Notes: generated by a model not told the origin, from the letters alone. A stretch of 64,000 bases of DNA from Clostridium arbusti SL206 (GCF_000246895.1 NZ_BAEV01000001.1:51880-115879), one strand, 5' to 3'. Positions 53,208 through 62,825 are shown, counted from the first letter of the stretch. Numbers and translations: made by a program.

Positions 53208-54590
53208 ATGAATAGAGCTTCATTAAAAAAATTAATTATACCAATAGTAATAGTAGCTATAATTTCTGGTGGTTCTTACTATGCTTATAGTAAATATTCT
53301 AAAACTAAAACTACCAGTCAAAGCAGATTTATATCAATGACTGCCACAAAAGGTTCCATTTCAGTGGATGTACCAGGAACAGGTACCGTAGCTGCTTCAT
53401 CACCAAAAGATATATTAGCTACTGGCAATGGTGTTCTAACTAACTTTCCAATACAAGCTGGAAGTGTAGTTAAACAAGGAGATTCTTTAGGTTACATAAA
53501 TGACACTACCATAAGTAATCAAATACAATCAGATCAATTAAAGCTTCAGCAAGCAAAACAGCAGTTAACTCAAATAACTAATCAAGCAAATTATCAGCAA
53601 CAAACTGATCAAATGAAACTAAATCAAGCGCAAACACAAGTTTCCCAAATGAGCAAGCAATCAGATATTGATAATGAAAATATAACTATTCAACAATTAC
53701 AGAATACGCTAAATAATGACAATACTACTAAAACACAAAATATAAATAATCAGAATTTGACTATTCAACAATTACAAAATACTTTAAATAACGACATTAC
53801 TAATAAAAACGCTCTAAATTTATCAGTTCCTATAAGTGGTACTGTAGTAGCAGCTAATAACCAAAATGGAGACACAGTACAAAGTGGAAAAACTATAGCT
53901 ACAATTGTTGATACTAGCCATCTACAATTAAATGTACCTATAGATGAATTGGATATAAATAAAGTACAAGTTGGTCAGAAAGCTGATATTACTTTTAATG
54001 ATATAAAGGATAAGAACTTCACAGGCTCAGTTGCTAATATTGCTTACACAGGACAAACAACAAATAATGTAACTACTTATAATGTAGTGGTTACTATAGA
54101 TAATCCAGATGGTATAAAACTTGGTATGAATGCCAATATAAATATACATGTTCAAAATAAAGATAATGTGGTAATGCTTCCTACGGAAGCTATACAAAGT
54201 AGAAATGGTAAAAAATATGTGATGGAGGGATCTGTAAGCTCTACAAATGGTGAAAATAGTTCAAGCAATACTACCAGAAAAAATAAATACGGTGGTAATG
54301 ATAGCAACTCACAAAGTAATTCTAGAAGTGGACAAAATAGTGGCTACAGTAATAACGGCAGAGCATCAGCAGCCGGAGGAAAACTTGTAGAAGTTCAAAC
54401 AGGTCTTGAAAATCAAAATTATGTAGAAATTACAAATGGACTCCAAGAGGGACAAAAAGTTTTAGTTCAACTGCCAAATATTTCTTCTACTGGTTCACAA
54501 GGCAGATCTGGCTCTAGTGGCCGTAACGGTGGTGGCAGCGGATTTGGCGGTGCTAGCGGTTTTAGTGGCGGTGGCCGTAGTGGAAATTAA
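53208..54590 (+). CDS. Membrane-fusion/adaptor protein, MacA/HlyD type
   Basis: A 460-residue adaptor. One N-terminal membrane helix (IPIVIVAIISGGSYYAY) is followed by a lipoyl half-motif (VPGTGTVAASSP...), a Gln-rich coiled coil (about 105-200), the second lipoyl half, a beta-barrel and a Gly/Ser-rich tail (from about 425). The coiled coil contains a near-perfect internal repeat, TIQQLQNTLNND, twice, 24 residues apart. With the ATPase and permease genes that follow it forms a MacAB-like export system; Gram-positive versions often export peptides or toxic compounds. GGGGGG precedes the ATG. Confidence 0.88.
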   Translation: MNRASLKKLIIPIVIVAIISGGSYYAYSKYSKTKTTSQSRFISMTATKGSISVDVPGTGTVAASSPKDILATGNGVLTNFPIQAGSVVKQGDSLGYINDTTISNQIQSDQLKLQQAKQQLTQITNQANYQQQTDQMKLNQAQTQVSQMSKQSDIDNENITIQQLQNTLNNDNTTKTQNINNQNLTIQQLQNTLNNDITNKNALNLSVPISGTVVAANNQNGDTVQSGKTIATIVDTSHLQLNVPIDELDINKVQVGQKADITFNDIKDKNFTGSVANIAYTGQTTNNVTTYNVVVTIDNPDGIKLGMNANINIHVQNKDNVVMLPTEAIQSRNGKKYVMEGSVSSTNGENSSSNTTRKNKYGGNDSNSQSNSRSGQNSGYSNNGRASAAGGKLVEVQTGLENQNYVEITNGLQEGQKVLVQLPNISSTGSQGRSGSSGRNGGGSGFGGASGFSGGGRSGN

Positions 54591-54751
54591 AAACTTACAT
54601 CATAAACAAAATTCTTCGATTCAGATAAAGTCTTTACTCCATCTGAAACCTAGAAGTCATTATCTATAGACCTTTCACTGTTATCTTCTTTCTACTGAAG
54701 TATTACAGTGGTTAGTTATTAGATAAAAATTAATTATGGAGGAAACTATAA

Positions 54752-55435
54752 ATGATAGAAGTAAAAAATCTTAGTAAAATCTATAAAATGGGTAAAGAGA
54801 AAGTCTATGCATTAGATAATGTTTCTTTAAATATAAATGATGGAGAATTTGCTGCTATTGTGGGTCCATCAGGCTCTGGTAAATCTACTTTAATGAATAT
54901 TTTGGGATGTCTTGATGTACCTTCTGAAGGAAGCTATATATTAGATGGAAAACCAGTTGAAAGTTTAAATGATGACCAACTTGCTGAAATAAGAAATGAA
55001 AAAATAGGGTTTATATTTCAAAAATATAATCTTCTAACGAAATTAAATGTTTATGAAAATGTAGAAATACCATTAATTTACTTAGGATTAAATGGAGCTG
55101 AAAGAAAGAAAAGAATATTGGATGCATTAGATCAAGTAGGTCTATCCAATCGTATTCATCACAAGCCATCTGAACTTTCCGGCGGACAACAGCAAAGGGT
55201 ATCTATAGCTCGAGCTCTAGCCACTAACCCCTCAGTAATAATGGCAGATGAACCTACTGGAGCATTAGATAGTAAAACTGGTAAAGAAGTCCTTATCTTA
55301 TTGCAGGAACTTCACAAAACAGGTAGAACAATTGTACTAATAACTCATGACCTGTCCATTGCTGAAAAGGCAGAAAGAAGAGTACAAATAAAAGATGGCA
55401 TTATAATTTCTGATGATAGGGGGAATATTAAATGA
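54752..55435 (+). CDS. ABC exporter ATPase, MacB/LolD type
   Basis: A 227-residue ATPase: Walker [35 protein letters not shown], signature [16 protein letters not shown], Walker B IMADEPTGALDSKTG and LITHDLSIAE. This is the LolD/FtsE-like class that works with FtsX-domain permeases and mechanotransmission. It overlaps the permease gene by four bases (ATGA). The 161 bases between it and the adaptor gene show no strong structure. Confidence 0.93.
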   Translation: MIEVKNLSKIYKMGKEKVYALDNVSLNINDGEFAAIVGPSGSGKSTLMNILGCLDVPSEGSYILDGKPVESLNDDQLAEIRNEKIGFIFQKYNLLTKLNVYENVEIPLIYLGLNGAERKKRILDALDQVGLSNRIHHKPSELSGGQQQRVSIARALATNPSVIMADEPTGALDSKTGKEVLILLQELHKTGRTIVLITHDLSIAEKAERRVQIKDGIIISDDRGNIK

Positions 55436-56625
55436 AAATATATCAACTGTTTAAGATGTCCATAAAATCCATCATCGGTAACAAGATAAGATCTCTTCTT
55501 ACAATGCTTGGAATAATTATTGGTATAGCCTCTGTTATTATTCTAGTTGCTATGGGTCAAGGAACTACTAAACAAGTCCAAGACTCAATACAAAGTATGG
55601 GTACTAATCTTATAACTGTCAACATTGTAGGAAATAGAAATGAAAATATTACAACCAAAGAATTGGAACAACTGAAAACTAAACCTGGTATAACAGATAT
55701 TTCTCCAACACTAACCCAAAATGTGAATATTGAAGGTAACGGCAAAACTGCAAGCACCTCTGCTCAGGCTGTAGAAAGTAATTTTGAAAAAATTCGAAAT
55801 ATGTCGATTCAGGATGGAAGATTTATAAATCAATCGGATTTAGATAATAGATATTATTCTGTTGTAGTTGGAACAGATGTTGCTACTGAGCTCTTCAACA
55901 GCACAAATGTTGTAGGTGAATCACTAAGTATAAATGGTGTAAACTTTACTATAGTAGGTGTTTTAGCATCTATGGGAACAACCTCTATGGGCTCATCAGA
56001 TGATACAGTATTGATTCCTCTTACAACAGCTCAAAGACTTTTGAAGACAACACAAGTAAAAACCTTCTACGTTCAAGCATCAAATTCTAGTACTGTAGAT
56101 ACTGCCATGTCTTATCTACAGATTTTCTTAGATAAAAAATATAATTTACCAATAAGTTCAACTACCTCAGATACGAATAAGTATTTTAGGGTAATGAATG
56201 AAACTAGCTTACTTCAAACTGCTACTTCAACGCAACAAAGCATGACTAATATGCTTTCTGGTATAGCAGCTATTTCGCTAGTCGTTGGTGGTATTGGCAT
56301 AATGAATATAATGCTTGTATCAGTTATGGAACGTACACGAGAGATTGGTATAAGGAAAGCACTTGGAGCTAAAAGGAAAGCAATACTTTTACAATTTCTT
56401 ATTGAAGCAGTATTTGTAAGTGGTATAGGCGGTATAATAGGAGTACTAATTGGTATTGGCGGTAGTGAATTGTTACAAACTTATAACCATACTGCAATAC
56501 AATTATCAGCATCCGTTATATTAGCAGCTTTCGCATTTTCAGTAACTGTAGGTGTTGTATTTGGTCTATACCCTGCAAACAAAGCATCAAAATTAAATCC
56601 AATAGATGCACTAAGTTATGAGTAG
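55432..56625 (+). CDS. ABC permease with MacB-like periplasmic domain (FtsX family)
   Basis: A 397-residue permease with MacB topology: an N-terminal helix (LLTMLGIIIGIASVIILVAMGQG), a large extracellular domain (about 45-270) and three C-terminal helices, with the FtsX-type ERTREIGIRKALGAKRKAILLQFLIEA motif between them. It pairs as a dimer with the ATPase and contacts the adaptor. Coupled start at ATGA. Substrate unknown; antimicrobial peptides are a common class. Confidence 0.93.
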   Translation: MKIYQLFKMSIKSIIGNKIRSLLTMLGIIIGIASVIILVAMGQGTTKQVQDSIQSMGTNLITVNIVGNRNENITTKELEQLKTKPGITDISPTLTQNVNIEGNGKTASTSAQAVESNFEKIRNMSIQDGRFINQSDLDNRYYSVVVGTDVATELFNSTNVVGESLSINGVNFTIVGVLASMGTTSMGSSDDTVLIPLTTAQRLLKTTQVKTFYVQASNSSTVDTAMSYLQIFLDKKYNLPISSTTSDTNKYFRVMNETSLLQTATSTQQSMTNMLSGIAAISLVVGGIGIMNIMLVSVMERTREIGIRKALGAKRKAILLQFLIEAVFVSGIGGIIGVLIGIGGSELLQTYNHTAIQLSASVILAAFAFSVTVGVVFGLYPANKASKLNPIDALSYE

Positions 56626-56747
56626 ATTAAAATAAGTATATCCTATACAAATAAGAATAAAGAGCGGTCTCAAAAATAATGAATACTCATTTAATTTAAG
56701 AATAGCTTCATTTAATTACTATAAATCATATTTTTAGTAGTAAAATG

Positions 56748-56801
56748 GTTAATGATCTGTCTCACAATACATAGATATGCATTATGAGACAGATCATTAA
56801 C
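56748..56801 (+). terminator. Terminator of the MacAB-like operon
   Basis: A perfect 17-bp stem, GTTAATGATCTGTCTCA with its complement, and a 20-base loop, followed by CTTTTAATT. It lies about 120 bases past the permease stop. Confidence 0.8.
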
Positions 56802-56891
56802 TTTTAATTAGTAAATCTTATTAGTAAATCTTTCAAATAAATTATACTTTGTCGCAGTATTCTAAGCTTTTATTATCAGACATTATATTCA

Positions 56892-57182
56892 TCAGTAATT
56901 TGTACTAGATGCAGCTGCTCCAATTAAAGCTCCACAAGCCGCTAAAAATAATACGAACAAAGCAACCGATATAATTCCAAGCACTAACCCTGCAGTAGCC
57001 ATACCGGTACCATTAAGCTCACCATTAGAATTTTTAATTTTATTTTTACCTATAACGGCAAAAACAATTGCTAACACCGCCAATATTATTCCCAAAAAAT
57101 TAATTCCCGGAATAAAATCAAAAACCACACTTATTATACCTAGAATCATACTTGCCACAGAAAAATTATCATTTTTAACCAA
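56892..57182 (-). CDS. DUF4190-type small membrane protein
   Basis: A 96-residue protein with two long hydrophobic segments: NFSVASMILGIISVVFDFIPG and a following helix, then GMATAGLVLGIISVALFVLFL. The repeated 'A..ILGIIS' pattern is typical of DUF4190. Function unknown. The start is uncertain: AGAGGAG is followed after 11 bases by TTG (57182), which I prefer over a GTG that overlaps the ribosome site. Confidence 0.65.
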   Translation of the reverse strand: MVKNDNFSVASMILGIISVVFDFIPGINFLGIILAVLAIVFAVIGKNKIKNSNGELNGTGMATAGLVLGIISVALFVLFLAACGALIGAAASSTNY

Positions 57183-57286
57183 AGCGATTCTCACTCCTCT
57201 AAAAATATTATTATAATGACATATATTCTACTATTATATCTTTCACACTTAAAACAAGGTTTTTTTATTATGTTTAAGTATTTTAT

Positions 57287-57493
57287 TTATTTTTTCATTA
57301 GTTTCTCCGCACGCTTTATCTCATCTGGTGCTAGATCATCAGGTACCTCTCCTATACTATTACCAAGAATAAATCTAGCACATTTTTCATAATTTGCATT
57401 ACAAAATCTATTCTTATATTTAGTAATATCATCCTTAAGTCTCTCATCTGAATTATTAATAAATGGACACACCTCCAAATTAGGACAAGACAT
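57287..57493 (-). CDS. Small four-cysteine protein of unknown function
   Basis: A 68-residue protein, MSCPNLEVCPFI at the start and RFCNANYEKCARFIL in the middle, giving a Cys-rich arrangement that may bind zinc or an iron-sulfur cluster. The acidic/basic C-terminal part (DDLAPDEIKRAEKLMKK) is helical. The ATG at 57493 is preceded by GGGGGA; an in-frame upstream start adds five residues without a ribosome site. No neighbour explains it. Confidence 0.7.
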   Translation of the reverse strand: MSCPNLEVCPFINNSDERLKDDITKYKNRFCNANYEKCARFILGNSIGEVPDDLAPDEIKRAEKLMKK

Positions 57494-57802
57494 AAGTAAT
57501 TCCCCCAAACAAAAACTTATCCCTACAATTATATGAGTTTAATCTCAATATTTATTCTGAATTTGTAAAACTAAATCTTTAGATTTTCTTTATTGTTTCT
57601 TACTCTTTGCTTTATTTTAATGTTTTAAATTGTGTTTATAACATTATTAATAGATTAAGTTAAGGTATTAAAATAAAAAATTATCCCTTAAATATATTTC
57701 TTTTATTTATAAAGTGTCTGTTATAATTACTGCTTACTAACGCCCATTGACATAAATTAGTACTTATATTAATATTATCTTATCATAATCAAATATTGAG
57801 TA

Positions 57803-57909
57803 TTCTTATCAAGAGAGGTGGAGGGACTGGCCCTATGAAACCCAACAACCGACATTTTTGATGTAGCGGTGTTAATTCCTGCAGAGTCATTCTGTTCTGA
57901 AAGATAGGA
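57803..57909 (+). promoter_or_regulatory. SAM-I (S-box) riboswitch aptamer
   Basis: The classic S-box core is present: AAGAGAGGTGGAGGGACTGG, CCCTATGAAACCC, CAACAACCG, then TTCCTGCAGAG and GAAAGATAGGAA. Stem P1 pairs TTCTTATC (57803-57810) with GATAGGAA. It precedes metF, so S-adenosylmethionine should switch the gene off. The gap 57509-57802 holds no other feature I can support. Confidence 0.96.
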
Positions 57910-57935
57910 AAATAGTATATAACTTTTAAAGTTTA

Positions 57936-57972
57936 AAAAGACTGTTTTTCTAAAAGAAAAGCAGTCTTTTAT
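57936..57972 (+). terminator. SAM-I riboswitch expression-platform terminator
   Basis: A 15-bp stem, AAAAGACTGTTTTTC with GAAAAGCAGTCTTTT (one wobble), running into TTTTATT. It stands 27 bases after the aptamer and 100 bases before metF. Confidence 0.9.
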
Positions 57973-58071
57973 TATGAAAATTAAATTTTAATTAATAAGA
58001 TTATATTAGTAATATATTAATTTTGTAGAACTACTGATAAGATAATATGTTTTAGAAAGGCAGTGCTTTTT

Positions 58072-58956
58072 ATGAAAATAAAAAATATGTATAATAAAGA
58101 AACGCCCTTAATTTCTTTTGAAATTTTTCCACCTAAAAAAGAGACTAATATAGAGAGCATTTATAATACAATAGATGTATTATCTGGATTAAATCCTGAT
58201 TTTATAAGTGTAACCTATGGAGCTGGTGGCTCCAATGATAGCAGTAAAACTACAAAAATTGCTTCAATTATTAAAAATAAATATAATATAGAAGCACTTG
58301 CTCACTTAACTTGTATTACTTCAACTAAAGATGATATAGAGAACACTTTAAATACTTTTAAAAAAAATAATATAAATAATATTCTGGCTCTTAGAGGAGA
58401 CCTTCCTTCTAACTTTTCTAAATCAAATAAACTTGAATATGGATATGCCAGTGATCTTATAGCTCATATTAAAAACAACCAAGATTTTTCTATTGGTGCA
58501 GCATGTTATCCCGAAGGTCACATAGACTGTAAAAGTCTCCATACAGATTTACTAAATCTTAGACATAAAGTAAATGTTGGTGCTGAATTTTTAATTACTC
58601 AATTATTCTTTGATAATGAATACTTCTATAAGTTTAAGGAAAATTTACAGGAACTTAAAATAACCGTTCCTGTATCTATAGGCATAATGCCTGTAATTAA
58701 TAAAAACCAGGTCTTAAGAATAACATCACTATGTGGCACTACTTTACCCGACAAGTTTAAAAGGATGATAAATAAATATGAAAATAATCCAGAAGCTTTA
58801 AAAGAAGCCGGTATTGCCTATGCAACAGAGCAAATAATAGATCTTATTTCTTATGGCACTGATGGAATCCATTTATATACTATGAATAAACCAGAAATAG
58901 CCCAAAAAATACTATCAAACATATCCTATATAAGAAATACAAATAAAATATCTTAG
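58072..58956 (+). CDS. metF: Methylenetetrahydrofolate reductase
   Basis: MetF reduces 5,10-methylene-THF to 5-methyl-THF. The 294-residue TIM-barrel flavoprotein starts with SFEIFPPKKE and has SVTYGAGGS, AHLTC, ILALRGDLP, GAACYPEGH, and ITQLFFDN, all expected. The S-box leader indicates methionine biosynthesis rather than only Wood-Ljungdahl use. I chose the ATG at 58072 (AAAGG 11 bases upstream). Confidence 0.95.
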   Translation: MKIKNMYNKETPLISFEIFPPKKETNIESIYNTIDVLSGLNPDFISVTYGAGGSNDSSKTTKIASIIKNKYNIEALAHLTCITSTKDDIENTLNTFKKNNINNILALRGDLPSNFSKSNKLEYGYASDLIAHIKNNQDFSIGAACYPEGHIDCKSLHTDLLNLRHKVNVGAEFLITQLFFDNEYFYKFKENLQELKITVPVSIGIMPVINKNQVLRITSLCGTTLPDKFKRMINKYENNPEALKEAGIAYATEQIIDLISYGTDGIHLYTMNKPEIAQKILSNISYIRNTNKIS

Positions 58957-58970
58957 AATATATATTTCCT

Positions 58971-59016
58971 GGAAGCAAACTACTGGAACTTCTATGAGTT
59001 CCAGTAGTTTGCTTCC
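58971..59016. terminator. Perfect 20-bp hairpin after metF
   Basis: GGAAGCAAACTACTGGAACT pairs exactly with its complement over a 6-base loop. It lies between the convergent metF and cinA genes. There is no T tract on either side, so it may stabilise 3' ends rather than act as a textbook terminator. Confidence 0.6.
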
Positions 59017-59088
59017 AAAGTTTCCTACAGTACCCTACTCTATACAGGCTTGAAATCTTCTTGAACGAGAAGTTACTGTAAGATATTA

Positions 59089-60336
59089 TTATCTACTCAA
59101 ATACTCTATTAGTTCTCTTCTAAGCCAATCTAACGTAGATGCAACAGCTCTATCTCTAACCTTCTGTCTATTACCTGCTAGATTTAATTTTTTAGTCTTT
59201 ATCACTCCATTTATGTAAAGTCCAACATAAACAAGTCCAACTGGTTTTTCAACAGTACCTCCATCAGGACCTGCTATTCCAGTAGTAGAAACTCCTATAT
59301 TAGTACCTGCAGCTTTTGCCATTCCCTCTGCCATTTCAGCTGCACACTGCCTACTAACAGCACCAAACTTATTCAAGGTATCTTCTTTAACTTTTAGTCT
59401 TGCCATTTTTGCAGCATTACTATAGGTTACGGCTCCTTCAATAAATACAGAAGATATTCCTGGGTAATTAATCAATTGTCCTGATAAAAGTCCCCCTGTA
59501 CAAGATTCTGCCATAGATATGGTAAGCTTATTATCTATAAGTAATTTTGCAACCACTTCTTCTATAGTTTGATTCTCTATTCCATATACATTTATATCTC
59601 CTAATTTATCTCTTATTTCTTTTTCAACTGGCTCAATTAATTTATAGGCTGTCTCTTCATCATTAGCCTTGGCAGTAAGTCTCAATATAACCTCGTTATC
59701 CTTTGCATAAGGTGCAACTGTAGGATTCAATTGTCTATCTATTATATAACCTATTATATTATCAACACTACTTTCACCTATGCCCGTTATCCTTAAAACT
59801 TTAGATATAAGTGTTCCCTCTTGGAATTTCTTTAAATATGGGATTACACCTTCATTCAGCATTGGTATCATCTCTTTAGGTGGTCCTGGTAATAGTACTG
59901 CTATTTTATTATTTTCTTCAATAATACATCCTGGAGCAGTACCATTATGATTTTCCATAATAATGCATCCTTCTGGGAAGTATGCCTGTTTTTTATTATT
60001 CTCACTTAGCTCTCTATTTATCTTCTTAAAGAATTTTATAATTTCTTCCAAAGACTTATTATCTAAAATTAATTTTTTATTAAAGTATTCTGCTGCTATT
60101 TCCTTTGTTAAATCATCTTTTGTTGGTCCAAGTCCTCCAGTTGTTATTACAATATCTGCTCTACTAAGAGCAAAATTATATGCCGCCTTTAATCTTTCTG
60201 GATTATCACCAACTACTGTTTCATAATAAACATTGATGCCTAAATTAGCTAACTCTCTAGAAATATATTGAGCATTTGTATTAACTATATCTCCTAAAAG
60301 TATTTCAGTTCCAACTGATAGAATTTCAGCTTTCAT
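59089..60336 (-). CDS. cinA: CinA-like protein (MoCF-type domain plus NMN amidohydrolase domain)
   Basis: A 415-residue two-domain protein. The N-terminal molybdopterin-binding-like domain (1-170) has ILSVGTEILLGDIVNTNAQYIS and TTGGLGPTKDD. The C-terminal CinA/PncC domain (about 255-410) has SMAESCTGGLLSGQL, SNAAKMARLKV and STTGIAGPDGGT, the nicotinamide-mononucleotide deamidase motifs. Length is standard. Roles include pyridine-nucleotide salvage; competence linkage varies. ATG preceded by GGGGTGAAAG. Monocistronic, with repeat copy F upstream. Confidence 0.94.
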   Translation of the reverse strand: MKAEILSVGTEILLGDIVNTNAQYISRELANLGINVYYETVVGDNPERLKAAYNFALSRADIVITTGGLGPTKDDLTKEIAAEYFNKKLILDNKSLEEIIKFFKKINRELSENNKKQAYFPEGCIIMENHNGTAPGCIIEENNKIAVLLPGPPKEMIPMLNEGVIPYLKKFQEGTLISKVLRITGIGESSVDNIIGYIIDRQLNPTVAPYAKDNEVILRLTAKANDEETAYKLIEPVEKEIRDKLGDINVYGIENQTIEEVVAKLLIDNKLTISMAESCTGGLLSGQLINYPGISSVFIEGAVTYSNAAKMARLKVKEDTLNKFGAVSRQCAAEMAEGMAKAAGTNIGVSTTGIAGPDGGTVEKPVGLVYVGLYINGVIKTKKLNLAGNRQKVRDRAVASTLDWLRRELIEYLSR

Positions 60337-60427
60337 TATCTTTCACCCCATCTTTTAAGCTATACCTTTTAATATTCAAAAGTTTATATATAATTATATC
60401 ATAAATGTATATACAATATTCTATATA

Positions 60428-60586
60428 AGGCATATGAAAATAAATAGTAAGTCAAAGATGCGACGGATATTTTCAAGTCTACACGGAAACAGGTTCTGAG
60501 GATAGTGAGCTATCTGATGGTTCTGCTGACGTAGTAGGATTCAAAATAGACTAGCATACTGACTAGTTATTTATTTGAATATGCCT
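60428..60586 (+). repeat. Palindromic dispersed element, copy F
   Basis: A 159-bp copy starting AGGCATATGAAAATAAATAG and ending GAATATGCCT. The centre resembles copy C: GATAG-TGAG-CTATC. The left inner arm (TATTTTCAAGTCTACACG) no longer pairs well with the right (GTAGGATTCAAAATA), so this copy shows some decay. It lies between cinA and the M23 peptidase gene, both minus strand. Confidence 0.9.
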
Positions 60587-60668
60587 AAAGACTTTGTTTA
60601 ATATATTATATATAAATCAACTGAGTTACTCTTCTATATAATCTAGATTTCTCTTAGTAAACCTATAT

Positions 60669-61547
60669 TTATTTCTGTACAATCTTAGTATTTAAATATT
60701 TCAATGGGTCTACAGCAGTTCCATTTAATCTAACCTCAAAATGTATATGTGGTCCTGTGCTTCTACCAGTACTTCCTACCTTTCCTATTTCATTTCCAGT
60801 ATTAACTTTTTCGCCCTTATTTACTTCAATCTTGCTACAGTGACCATATAGTGTTTCTAGACCATTAGGATGCTTTAGTATTATCACATTTCCATAACCT
60901 TCTTGTACTCCTACAAACTCCACTTCACCGCTCATAGCAGCTGCTATTTTAGTCCCCATAGGAACAGCTATATCTAATCCTTTATGCATTCCTGCCTCAA
61001 TCGTTCCATTATTAAGAGTTACCTTCCTGTATCCGAAAAAAGAACTTATTCTACCATTAGCCGGTAATGTAAGAAGTGCTGCTTGTTCATTATTAGTAGC
61101 AACAGTATTATTGGAATTGGCAGCTACTTCACCCTTACTAACATTATTTCCTTTAGCATATGATACTTCATTCTTTTTGTTATTATCTATATTATTATTC
61201 TTATATACTGTATTTTCCTTAGCTTCCCTTGGTATCATACTTTTGCTTTTAACTGAAATTTTAGTTACTTTGGTGCTCATTCCCGCTTTACTACTATCCT
61301 TTGATTTATTATTGATTGATTTAGAATCTTCTTCTTTTTTATTAGAAGTTTTATTTTCATACCTTATTTTCTTCATACTAATATTTTTTCCATACAAAAT
61401 ATTAGTTACTTTGCTTACTTGATTTCCGAAAATATCGGTAGTATTTTCCATAGCCATAACCCTACAATAACTAAATATACAAAAGCTAACAGTTGAGATT
61501 ATAATTATTAATCCCTTTGTAGTTCTATGCTTATTTATTAAATTCAA
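60669..61547 (-). CDS. M23/LytM-type peptidase, membrane-anchored or secreted
   Basis: A 292-residue protein with an N-terminal hydrophobic helix (GLIIIISTVSFCIFSYC), a long Ser/Lys/Asn-rich linker (about 50-160) and a C-terminal LytM domain: GRISSFFGYRKVT, MHKGLDIAVPMGTKI (His, Asp ligands), GYGNVIILKHPNGLETLYGH and GRSTGPHIHFEVRLNG. It should cut peptidoglycan cross-links or act in sporulation. No LysM domain. Start is TTG at 61547, 8 bases from GAGAGGAG. Confidence 0.9.
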   Translation of the reverse strand: MNLINKHRTTKGLIIIISTVSFCIFSYCRVMAMENTTDIFGNQVSKVTNILYGKNISMKKIRYENKTSNKKEEDSKSINNKSKDSSKAGMSTKVTKISVKSKSMIPREAKENTVYKNNNIDNNKKNEVSYAKGNNVSKGEVAANSNNTVATNNEQAALLTLPANGRISSFFGYRKVTLNNGTIEAGMHKGLDIAVPMGTKIAAAMSGEVEFVGVQEGYGNVIILKHPNGLETLYGHCSKIEVNKGEKVNTGNEIGKVGSTGRSTGPHIHFEVRLNGTAVDPLKYLNTKIVQK

Positions 61548-61844
61548 ATTTATCGCTCCTCTCGCATTATGATATTATTGACATATTCTCTACAAAATAT
61601 AATAAATAAACATATTTTCTTTAAAGTTTAAAAGAATGGATACTTGTATAATTTCCTGATTTTTAATCAATAATGGCTATAATTATTAAAAACTTTATTA
61701 TTGCTTTTAATCAAATATTATAATATGATTGGTTTGTTAACATAATTTTTATCTTATAAATATTAAATTTAATTCAATATTTTGTTATAATAAATATAAA
61801 TGTTACTATATATTGTATAATTAATTTTGAAAGGCGATGGTATT

Positions 61845-62825
61845 GTGAGTACTTTTATGTTCAAAAACAAAGTAAATAACTATACGCCTATAAGCAATGT
61901 GTTTATAGATAAGTACATGCCTAGAGCAAGAGGTGAGTATGTAAAAGTATATCTTTTAGGAATAAAATATTGTATATCTGGAGAACCGGGTGTAAGTTCT
62001 GCCATGTTTGCTTCAACTCTCCATCTTCTTGAAACAGATTTAATGAATGCATGGAATTACTGGAATGATGAAGGTGCAATAAAACTTATACCTATAGATA
62101 ATTTAGGGAATTTTAATATAGATTTCTTAGATTTAGATGAACCTGCTTCAGATAAAAATGAAAATATAGATTTATTAAAAGAACTAAATAACAACTCAAC
62201 TAAGGATATGCTTCAGGACATTGAAAATCTTGTTGGCAGACCCCTTTCAACTAAAGAAATGAAAATGTATATTAGTTGGATAAATGACTTTAATTTTCCT
62301 CCTGAATTAATTCTGTTGTTAATTGAATACTGTACATCCAAAGGTAAAACCGATTATAGATATATAGAGAGAATTGCTATATCTTGGCATGATGATAAAA
62401 TTAATAGCATAGAGAATGCTCAAACCTATATAAAAAAGCATGAGGATAAATGGATAAAAATAAGAAAAATTTTATCTTATTTAGGTATTAAAGATGCTGA
62501 TATTATGAAACCTCAGCAACAAATGTTAGAAAAGTGGATAAATTCCTATAATTTCCCTTTAGATATTATATATAGAGCTTGTGATATTACCTTTTCTAGA
62601 ATAAATAAAGCAGATTTTAAATATATGGATGCCATTTTAACTAATTGGTTTAAAGGTGGTATAAAGACTATTCAAGATATAGATACTAAGGATTTCAAGA
62701 AGACTAAATTTAAAAAATCATCTTCAAACTCAGGCCCTAAAACTAATTTTAACAATTATGAACAAAGATCATATGATTATGATGAACTTGAAAAGAAATT
62801 ATTAGGATGGGATAAAAATGATTAA
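61845..62825 (+). CDS. dnaD: DnaD/DnaB-like replication initiation protein
   Basis: A 326-residue primosome protein. The N-terminal winged-helix domain (about 15-95: IDKYMPRARGEYVKVYLLGIKYC) is followed by two DnaD C-domains: around 130-200 (VGRPLSTKEMKMYISWINDFNFPPELI) and 230-290 (QQQMLEKWINSYNFPLDIIYRACD). A basic, Ser-rich tail ends it. It loads the replicative helicase together with the DnaI/DnaC-like partner encoded next. GTG start at 61845, 10 bases after AAAGG. Confidence 0.9.
   Translation: MSTFMFKNKVNNYTPISNVFIDKYMPRARGEYVKVYLLGIKYCISGEPGVSSAMFASTLHLLETDLMNAWNYWNDEGAIKLIPIDNLGNFNIDFLDLDEPASDKNENIDLLKELNNNSTKDMLQDIENLVGRPLSTKEMKMYISWINDFNFPPELILLLIEYCTSKGKTDYRYIERIAISWHDDKINSIENAQTYIKKHEDKWIKIRKILSYLGIKDADIMKPQQQMLEKWINSYNFPLDIIYRACDITFSRINKADFKYMDAILTNWFKGGIKTIQDIDTKDFKKTKFKKSSSNSGPKTNFNNYEQRSYDYDELEKKLLGWDKND

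Noticed and set aside
58971-59016. Attenuator or riboswitch between metF and cinA
   Set aside because: It lies after both stop codons of convergent genes, so it can only affect 3' ends.
3122-60586. The palindromic elements as CRISPR repeats or as insertion sequences
   Set aside because: Copies are single, kilobases apart and without spacers, and at 160 bp they cannot encode a transposase.
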